This document shows, piece after piece, positions 59,270-64,000 of a DNA stretch of 64,000 nucleotides. The stretch comes from Sphingomonas canadensis (lineage in GTDB: Bacteria > Pseudomonadota > Alphaproteobacteria > Sphingomonadales > Sphingomonadaceae): positions 226,412-290,411 of the forward strand of contig NZ_JAPDRA010000004.1 in assembly GCF_026013525.1 (NCBI RefSeq), read 5' to 3'. A program made the translations under genes and the position numbers. The notes beneath the pieces were generated by a model. That model was not told the DNA's origin. It did no database searches and saw only the letters and a program-made list of their open reading frames with translations. Within the stretch, counting starts at the first letter, position 1. Every line of letters starts with the position of its first letter.

Positions 59270-59587
59270 TCAGGCCGCCCGCGGAGTGATCCGGTCCAGT
59301 TCGCCATTGAGCACCCGCTTGGCTTCGAGCAACTCATACTGATCCTGCAGGCGCAGGAAAAAGCCCTCGGACATGCGGAAGTAGCGCCCGAGCCGCAGAT
59401 CGAGTTCGGCGTCCATCGGCCGCTCACCCGAAAGCACCGCCTGAAGATGCGCAACCGGCGCGTCGATCGCAGCCGCGAGCTGCGCGGCGTCAAGCTCCAG
59501 CGGCTCCATGAATTCGCTCGCCAGCACCTCGCCAGCATGCGGATTATGCAGCCAATCGGGGTTAGTGATAGTCCGTGATCTCGACAC
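59270..59587 (-). CDS. higA: HigA-family antitoxin
   Basis: About 105 residues with the HigA helix-turn-helix: NPHAGEVLASEFMEPLELDA, AQLAAAIDAPVAHLQAVLSG and MDAELDLRLGRYFRMSEGFF. It neutralises HigB and represses the operon. The GTG at 59587 is used because GGAGG lies eight bases before it; ATG 59602 would add five residues. It overlaps the higB end by 26 bp, the toxin-first order typical of higBA. Confidence 0.88.
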   Translation of the reverse strand: MSRSRTITNPDWLHNPHAGEVLASEFMEPLELDAAQLAAAIDAPVAHLQAVLSGERPMDAELDLRLGRYFRMSEGFFLRLQDQYELLEAKRVLNGELDRITPRAA

Positions 59588-59843
59588 CGTCCGCGCCTCC
59601 ATCGCGCCAGACGAAGCATATACGCCATTGCATGTTAATGGAAATGGAGTGCTGGCCCGCACGATCGCCGGAGAGGGAGTGCAGGCGGTTGCTGGGCGGA
59701 TTGAGGAGGTCGTCCAGAGTTTCGGCAGCGTCGAGCATCACAAGCCGAACGCGCGCACGATCCTGAATGTCCTGCGGTAGTTTGCGGCTTCGAAGGCCGC
59801 GACAGATGCGCTCGGTTTCTCTGTCGGCGAAGCTACGGATCAT
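59562..59843 (-). CDS. higB: HigB-family mRNA-endonuclease toxin
   Basis: 93 residues of the RelE/HigB fold: MIRSFADRETERICRGLRSR, AETLDDLLNPPSNRLHSLSG, and SISINMQWRICFVWRDGGAD with the C-terminal EITDYH typical of HigB. It should cleave mRNA on the ribosome when not bound by HigA. Its ATG overlaps the stop of the preceding RAMA-like gene by four bases (ATGA), which makes the three genes one coupled operon. Confidence 0.93.
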   Translation of the reverse strand: MIRSFADRETERICRGLRSRKLPQDIQDRARVRLVMLDAAETLDDLLNPPSNRLHSLSGDRAGQHSISINMQWRICFVWRDGGADGVEITDYH

Positions 59844-60277
59844 CGACGTACCAGCGATTCAAGCCTGCGCCACAGCACCTCACCGGGTAGCTGCGCCTCC
59901 CAAAATTTTAGCCCATTGACGTTGTTTCCCGTGATCGACGAAGCTGCCGCAGAAGGGCTCGGCTGGGATTGGCCCGCCATATCGATCCAGTGCCCGCCTT
60001 TGATCTCGGCGATATAAGGTACCCCCTTGTACCTTGCCCGGAGCTTAGTCCCTTCTGGTAGACGAAGACCCCGAGAATGGAAGGCCTTAGGGTCGAGGCC
60101 GCGAGCGAGGCCTTCCGATAGTGTCTCGACGCCTTCCAGGAACGAACTATTGCTCTCGGACTCAAGCGGCGAGTCAAGACTCAGGAGCGCCCGCAGGACA
60201 TCATCGTATGTTTGCCCTTCATAGCTCAACGCTGCAGTCAAAGCCTTGTAAACTTCGAGACTTACCCGAATCTCCAT
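59840..60277 (-). CDS. RAMA/DUF2924-like protein heading the higBA operon
   Basis: 145 residues. The N-terminal 35 residues (MEIRVSLEVYKALTAALSYE) look like a ribbon-helix-helix or SeqA-like DNA-binding start. The C-terminal about 75 residues (GTKLRARYKGVPYIAEIKGG then HWIDMAGQSQPSPSAAASSI, ITGNNVNGLKFWEA) resemble the RAMA/DUF2924/DUF4357 domain associated with restriction-modification proteins. It overlaps higB by four bases. Base composition is lower in GC than the rest, suggesting acquisition. No known function as a partner of HigBA; it could regulate the module or bind DNA. Confidence 0.7.
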   Translation of the reverse strand: MEIRVSLEVYKALTAALSYEGQTYDDVLRALLSLDSPLESESNSSFLEGVETLSEGLARGLDPKAFHSRGLRLPEGTKLRARYKGVPYIAEIKGGHWIDMAGQSQPSPSAAASSITGNNVNGLKFWEAQLPGEVLWRRLESLVRR

Positions 60278-60302
60278 GAGCCACCTCCGGCGGCTCCGTA
60301 GC

Positions 60303-60346
60303 GCACTAATAGTGCTATTTCAACTAAAAAATAGCGCTATTAGTGC
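60303..60346. repeat. 44-bp inverted repeat between uvrB and the RAMA-higBA module
   Basis: GCACTAATAGTGCTATTT (60303-60320) and its inverted copy (60329-60346) match 17 of 18 positions around an 8-nt AT-rich centre. Each arm itself holds a smaller palindrome (AATAGTGCTATT and AATAGCGCTATT, 22 bp apart). It lies 25 bp upstream of the RAMA-like gene, right where a HigA operator is expected, and its inner arm overlaps the uvrB stop codon, so it may also end uvrB transcription. Confidence 0.85.
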
Positions 60347-62526
60347 CGCCCGCCGAACTTGCGCTGGGTCTTGCCATAGCGGGTCTTGCGGGTGCCCGGC
60401 TTGCCTTCGTTGCTGCGGCCCATCACCGGGGCCTTGTGCTCGCCCGGGGGCAGGCCCAGCTCCTCGTTCTCCAGCGCACGGATCTGGTCGCGCAGGCGCC
60501 CGGCCTCCTCGAACTCCAGGTTCGCGGCGGCCTCGCGCATCTGTTTTTCCAGATCCTCGATATAGGCGCGCAGATTGTGGCCCACCATGTGCGCGGGGCC
60601 TTCGTCGATCTCGACGGTGACCTGATCCTTGCTGGCGACATGGGCGATGATGTCGCCGATGTTCTTCTTCACCGTTTCCGGCGTGATGCCGTGTTCGGCG
60701 TTGTAGGCGAGCTGTTTCTCGCGCCGCCGCCCGGTTTCGGCCAGCGCGCGTTCCATGCTGCCGGTCATGCGATCGGCGTAGAGGATCACGCGGCCGTCCA
60801 CGTTGCGCGCGGCGCGGCCGATCGTCTGGATCAGCGAGGTTTCGGAGCGCAGGAAGCCCTCCTTGTCCGCATCCAGGATCGCGACCAGGCCGCATTCGGG
60901 AATGTCGAGCCCCTCGCGCAGCAGGTTGATGCCCACCAGCACGTCATAAACGCCCAGGCGCAGATCGCGGATCAGCTCGATACGCTCCAGCGTCTCGACG
61001 TCCGAATGCATGTAGCGGACCTTGATCCCCGCCTCGTGCATATATTCGGTCAGGTCCTCCGCCATGCGCTTGGTGAGCGTGGTGACGAGGGTGCGGTATC
61101 CCTTGGCCGCGGTGGCCTTGCACTCCTGGATCAGGTCCTGCACCTGCTCCTCCACGGGGCGGATCTCCACCGGCGGGTCGATCAGGCCGGTGGGGCGGAT
61201 CACCTGTTCGACGAAGACGCCGCCGGTCTGCTCCAGCTCCCATCCGCCGGGCGTGGCGGAAACGCACACCGTCTGCGGGCGCATCGCGTCCCATTCGTTG
61301 AAGCGCAGCGGGCGGTTGTCGATGCAGCTCGGCAGGCGGAAGCCATATTCGGCCAGCGTGATCTTCCGCCGGTGGTCGCCGCGCGCCATGCCGCCCACCT
61401 GGGGCACGGTGACGTGGCTTTCGTCGACGAACAGCAGCGCGTTCTCCGGCAGATATTCGAACAGCGTCGGCGGCGGCTCGCCGGGCAGGCGGCCGGTGAG
61501 GAAGCGGCTGTAGTTCTCGATCCCCGCGCACGAGCCGGTGGCGGCGATCATCTCCAGATCGAAATTGGTGCGCTGCTCCAGCCGCTGCGCCTCCAGCAGC
61601 TTGCCCTCCGCATGCAGCTCCTTCAGCCGCTCGGCCAGTTCGTGGCGGATCGCCTCCATCGCCTGCTTCAGCGTGGGGCCGGGCGTGACATAGTGGCTGT
61701 TGGCATAGACGCGGATGTGATCCAGGCTGGCCACCTTCGCGCCGGTGAGCGGATCGAATTCGGTGATCTCCTCGATATCGTCGCCGAAGAAGCTGATCCG
61801 CCAGGCGGTGTCCTCATAGTGCGACGGGAATATCTCCAGGCTGTCGCCGCGCACGCGGAAGGCGCCGCGGGCGAAGGCGGCGTCGTTGCGCTTATATTGC
61901 AGCGCGACCAGCTTGCGGATGATCTCGCGCTGGTCCGCCACCTGGCCCTTCTTCAGGTCGAAGATCATCGCCGAATAGGTCTCGACCGATCCGATGCCGT
62001 ACAGGCAGGACACGCTGGCGACGATCAGCACGTCGTCGCGCTCCAGCAGCGCGCGGGTGGCCGAATGGCGCATCCGGTCGATCGCCTCGTTCACCGAGCT
62101 TTCCTTCTCGATATAGGTGTCGGATCGGGGGACATAGGCCTCGGGCTGGTAATAGTCGTAGTAGCTGACGAAATATTCGACCGCATTGTCCGGGAAGAAG
62201 CTCTTGAACTCGCCATAGAGCTGGGCGGCCAGGATCTTGTTGGGGGCCAGGATCAGCGCGGGGCGCTGAAGCTCCTGGATCACGCTGGCCATGGTGAAGG
62301 TCTTGCCCGAACCGGTGACGCCCAGCAGCACCTGATCGCGATCGCCCGCGCGCGCGGCCGCCACCAGTTCCGGGATCGCCTGGCGCTGGTCGCCGGACGG
62401 CTGATAGTCGGAGACGAGCCGGAACGGACGCCCGCCCTCCACCTTCTCCGGCCGCTGGGGGCGGTGGGGAACGAACGACTGGCCCGTCTCGGGCTCCGCC
62501 AGGCTGGTGCGAATCTGGATTGCCAT
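60340..62526 (-). CDS. uvrB: Excinuclease ABC subunit B
   Basis: 728 residues. Helicase motif [15 protein letters not shown], the beta-hairpin [48 protein letters not shown] and QTIGRAARN, and a C-terminal UVR domain ([19 protein letters not shown]). It verifies damage and loads UvrC in nucleotide excision repair. ATG 62526 is used; further upstream codons are antisense to a lipoprotein gene. The very end is rich in basic residues ([15 protein letters not shown]). Confidence 0.97.
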   Translation of the reverse strand: MAIQIRTSLAEPETGQSFVPHRPQRPEKVEGGRPFRLVSDYQPSGDQRQAIPELVAAARAGDRDQVLLGVTGSGKTFTMASVIQELQRPALILAPNKILAAQLYGEFKSFFPDNAVEYFVSYYDYYQPEAYVPRSDTYIEKESSVNEAIDRMRHSATRALLERDDVLIVASVSCLYGIGSVETYSAMIFDLKKGQVADQREIIRKLVALQYKRNDAAFARGAFRVRGDSLEIFPSHYEDTAWRISFFGDDIEEITEFDPLTGAKVASLDHIRVYANSHYVTPGPTLKQAMEAIRHELAERLKELHAEGKLLEAQRLEQRTNFDLEMIAATGSCAGIENYSRFLTGRLPGEPPPTLFEYLPENALLFVDESHVTVPQVGGMARGDHRRKITLAEYGFRLPSCIDNRPLRFNEWDAMRPQTVCVSATPGGWELEQTGGVFVEQVIRPTGLIDPPVEIRPVEEQVQDLIQECKATAAKGYRTLVTTLTKRMAEDLTEYMHEAGIKVRYMHSDVETLERIELIRDLRLGVYDVLVGINLLREGLDIPECGLVAILDADKEGFLRSETSLIQTIGRAARNVDGRVILYADRMTGSMERALAETGRRREKQLAYNAEHGITPETVKKNIGDIIAHVASKDQVTVEIDEGPAHMVGHNLRAYIEDLEKQMREAAANLEFEEAGRLRDQIRALENEELGLPPGEHKAPVMGRSNEGKPGTRKTRYGKTQRKFGGRH

Positions 62527-62580
62527 CGCCGCGAATATGGGGAGAGTCGCCGCTCCGCGCAAAGTATCGGAGAGGACCCA

Positions 62581-63129
62581 ATGCCGCGTCTGACGACCTT
62601 CGCCCCGCTCATCGCCGTCCTGGCGCTTGCCGCCTGCAACCAGGGGCCGAGCGTGTCGCTGACCAACGCCTCGCCCGAGGAGGTGGCGGCCAAGTCCAAG
62701 GAGGCCGGGGCCGCTCCGCAGATGAAGCCGGGCAAGTGGGAAACCAAGATCGAGGTGCTCGAATTCGAGATGCCCGGTACCGACAGCATGCCCAAGCAGC
62801 TCGCCGCCCAGATCAAGGAACGGGCGATGAAGCCGACCACCATTTCGAGCTGCATGACCGAAGAGGACGTCAAGCGCCCCAACTTCGGCGGCAAGGACGA
62901 GAGCAAGTGCAAGTTCGACAAATATGAGATGTCGAACGGCAAGATCGAGGCAGTGATGTCCTGCCCCGGCGAAGGCGGCGAGATGAAAATGGTGACGAAC
63001 GGATCGTTCGAAGCCGAGACCTTCGCGGTCGAGCAGGCGATGGATGTGAGCGGCCCGATGGGCAAGATGCATACCCGCGCCCGCGTCTCCGGCAAGCGCG
63101 TCGGCGACTGCAAGCCGGGCGAGAAATAA
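62581..63129 (+). CDS. DUF3617 lipoprotein (first of two)
   Basis: 182 residues. Lipobox LAAC (cysteine about residue 19), then DUF3617: [34 protein letters not shown], with the disulfide-forming cysteines of [15 protein letters not shown] and SCPGEGGEM, ending [15 protein letters not shown]3617 proteins are exported proteins of unknown function common in sphingomonads. GGAGAGG lies upstream of the ATG. A paralogue follows after 116 bp. Confidence 0.88.
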   Translation: MPRLTTFAPLIAVLALAACNQGPSVSLTNASPEEVAAKSKEAGAAPQMKPGKWETKIEVLEFEMPGTDSMPKQLAAQIKERAMKPTTISSCMTEEDVKRPNFGGKDESKCKFDKYEMSNGKIEAVMSCPGEGGEMKMVTNGSFEAETFAVEQAMDVSGPMGKMHTRARVSGKRVGDCKPGEK

Positions 63130-63245
63130 TCCCGTGGGCGCCGGCAGGGGCCGGCACCAGCGACAGTTTTCAGGAATTCCGGGTCGCGGGACCCGGTTGA
63201 CCGCCGCGGGGAGGGCCGCGGTTTAATCTAGGTGGGGAAATATCG

Positions 63246-63800
63246 ATGAAGTATCTGATCGTTCCGGCGCTGGCCGGCGCCGTGCTGATCGCCGGCTGCA
63301 ACAAGGGTGCGGGCACCGACGGCAACGCCACGGCCAACGCCACCGCCGCGGCCCCGGCCGCGCCGGTCAAGATCGAGCCCAACCCGGGCAACTGGGAATG
63401 GACCGAGAAGACCGAACTGGTCGAGGTGACCAACGTGCCCGACGACGTGGCCGCCGCGCTGCAGGACCAGATGAACACGGAGAAGACCGAGACCGAGTGC
63501 ATCACGCCTGAGCAGGCCAAGCTGGACATCATCAAGTTCGTGAAGCTGGACGAGGACGGCGCCTGCATGGCCGGCAACGTCACCACCGCGCCGGGCAGCT
63601 TCTCCGCCAAGGTCCGCTGCGGCAAGCCGGGCGAAGAGATGCAGGGCGAGGGCGAGGCCAAGGGCATCATTTCGCCCGAGGCGGTCAGCTACACCATGGA
63701 GATGAATACCAACGTGCCGAACACCGAGGGCGGCATGATGAAGGTCAAGGCAACCCGCACCGGCAAGCGCATCGGCGCGTGCGAGGCGACGGGCGGCTGA
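63246..63800 (+). CDS. DUF3617 lipoprotein (second of two)
   Basis: 184 residues. Lipobox IAGC (cysteine about residue 18), Ala/Thr-rich linker, then the DUF3617 domain: NPGNWEWTEKTELVEVTNVP, TECITPEQAKLD, DGACMAGNVTTAPGSFSAKVR, and the end RTGKRIGACEATGG. It shares layout and cysteine positions with its upstream neighbour and likely arose by tandem duplication. GGTGGGGAAATATCG precedes the ATG. Confidence 0.88.
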   Translation: MKYLIVPALAGAVLIAGCNKGAGTDGNATANATAAAPAAPVKIEPNPGNWEWTEKTELVEVTNVPDDVAAALQDQMNTEKTETECITPEQAKLDIIKFVKLDEDGACMAGNVTTAPGSFSAKVRCGKPGEEMQGEGEAKGIISPEAVSYTMEMNTNVPNTEGGMMKVKATRTGKRIGACEATGG

Positions 63801-63809
63801 ACCAGCCCG

Positions 63810-63837
63810 CCGGCGCCCTCCGCCGCGGGGGCGCCGG
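63810..63837. terminator. GC-rich hairpin after the DUF3617 pair
   Basis: CCGGCGCCC (63810-63818) and GGGCGCCGG (63829-63837) form a perfect 9-bp stem with a 10-nt loop. No T-run follows; possible transcript end for the lipoprotein genes. Confidence 0.4.
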
Positions 63838-63915
63838 TCATCGCGCCGGCCGCATGGCGGCGCGCGCCGAAGCGCCGGTGCCGCTTTCAGTTTCGCGGGA
63901 TCGCCGCCCGGGCGC

Positions 63916-64000
63916 TCAACGCACCCGGCGATAGGCGATGCGCCACATCGCCAGCCCGATCAGCGCCGCCGCCAGCGCCCACAACAGGCTGGTCGCCAGC
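63916..64000 (-). CDS. C-terminal end of a membrane protein (cut by window end)
   Basis: Read on the minus strand from the window edge, 27 codons end at a TGA at 63916-63918: a hydrophobic helix (LATSLLWALAAALIGLAMW) followed by a basic tail RIAYRRVR. This is typical for the last transmembrane helix of an inner-membrane protein with a cytoplasmic C-terminus. The identity cannot be told. Confidence 0.5.
   Translation of the reverse strand, partial: LATSLLWALAAALIGLAMWRIAYRRVR

Noticed and set aside
60343..63129. Open frame of 928 codons on the plus strand across uvrB
   Set aside because: It is the mirror of uvrB up to about 62526; only its last 182 codons, from 62581, are a real lipoprotein gene.

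Overview
The window is about 64 kb of uniformly GC-rich chromosomal DNA packed with short-spaced and overlapping genes on both strands. It looks like an alphaproteobacterium of the Sphingomonadaceae (Sphingomonas-like). The reasons are the F1-ATPase operon without F0 genes, a PhaR/thiolase PHB locus, a methionine synthase split into two genes, a CpaF/TadA ATPase, a large TonB-dependent receptor, DUF3617 lipoproteins, a short-chain-acyl regulator divergent from isocitrate lyase, and REP-like inverted repeats. The genus is inferred from gene content; no rRNA or tRNA gene is visible to confirm it.

Layout. 1-9.9 kb: partial TPR protein, DUF1203/Ada alkylation repair pair, a sugar-transporter/GH43 xylosidase operon with a LacI-type operator upstream, PilZ protein, DEAD-box helicase, dienelactone hydrolase operon. 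10-16.2 kb: atpH-atpA-atpG-lipoprotein-atpD-secreted protein-atpC, closed by a terminator. 16.3-24.5 kb: AraC regulator, CpaF, an exported methyltransferase coupled to a retropepsin/PDZ protein, and phaR/phaC-like/phaA. 24.7-30.9 kb: TonB receptor with strong terminator, a decayed gene, an MHS transporter, an NTF2-like protein, and a two-blade fucose-lectin-like gene of the RSL/BambL type. 30.9-36.6 kb: methionine operon (ArsR-methyltransferase regulator, metF, metH N-part, metH C-part) with a palindromic operator inside its promoter. 36.7-45.6 kb: paired small lipoproteins, aldo/keto reductase, glyoxylate-shunt regulator and aceA, a Doc/AbrB toxin-antitoxin pair, a sugar symporter, acyl-CoA dehydrogenase and SDR. 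45.6-54.3 kb: HD protein, maeB, mutS, membrane LuxR plus DUF4199 pair, methyltransferase, glutaminase.

54.3-64 kb is the most accessory part: several secreted proteins of unknown function, an 18-codon leader-like ORF with an ideal ribosome-binding site followed by hairpins and an intrinsic terminator, a GH5 endoglucanase lipoprotein under a LacI-type operator, a histone-deacetylase-fold enzyme, a broken partial copy of the GH5 gene, and a three-gene module (RAMA-like protein, HigB, HigA) next to a long inverted repeat. The end holds uvrB, two tandem DUF3617 lipoproteins and the tail of a membrane protein.

Taken together, the genes suggest an aerobic, free-living or plant-associated heterotroph. 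It uses plant polysaccharides (GH43, GH5), stores PHB, grows on C2/short-chain acyl compounds through the glyoxylate shunt and malic enzyme, and makes methionine by the B12-dependent route. The most unusual items are the RSL/BambL-like lectin, the two envelope proteins placed inside the atp operon, the RAMA-HigB-HigA module, the leader-like RNA at 55.2-55.4 kb, and the methionine regulator whose operator sits between the -35 and -10 of a nearly leaderless promoter.
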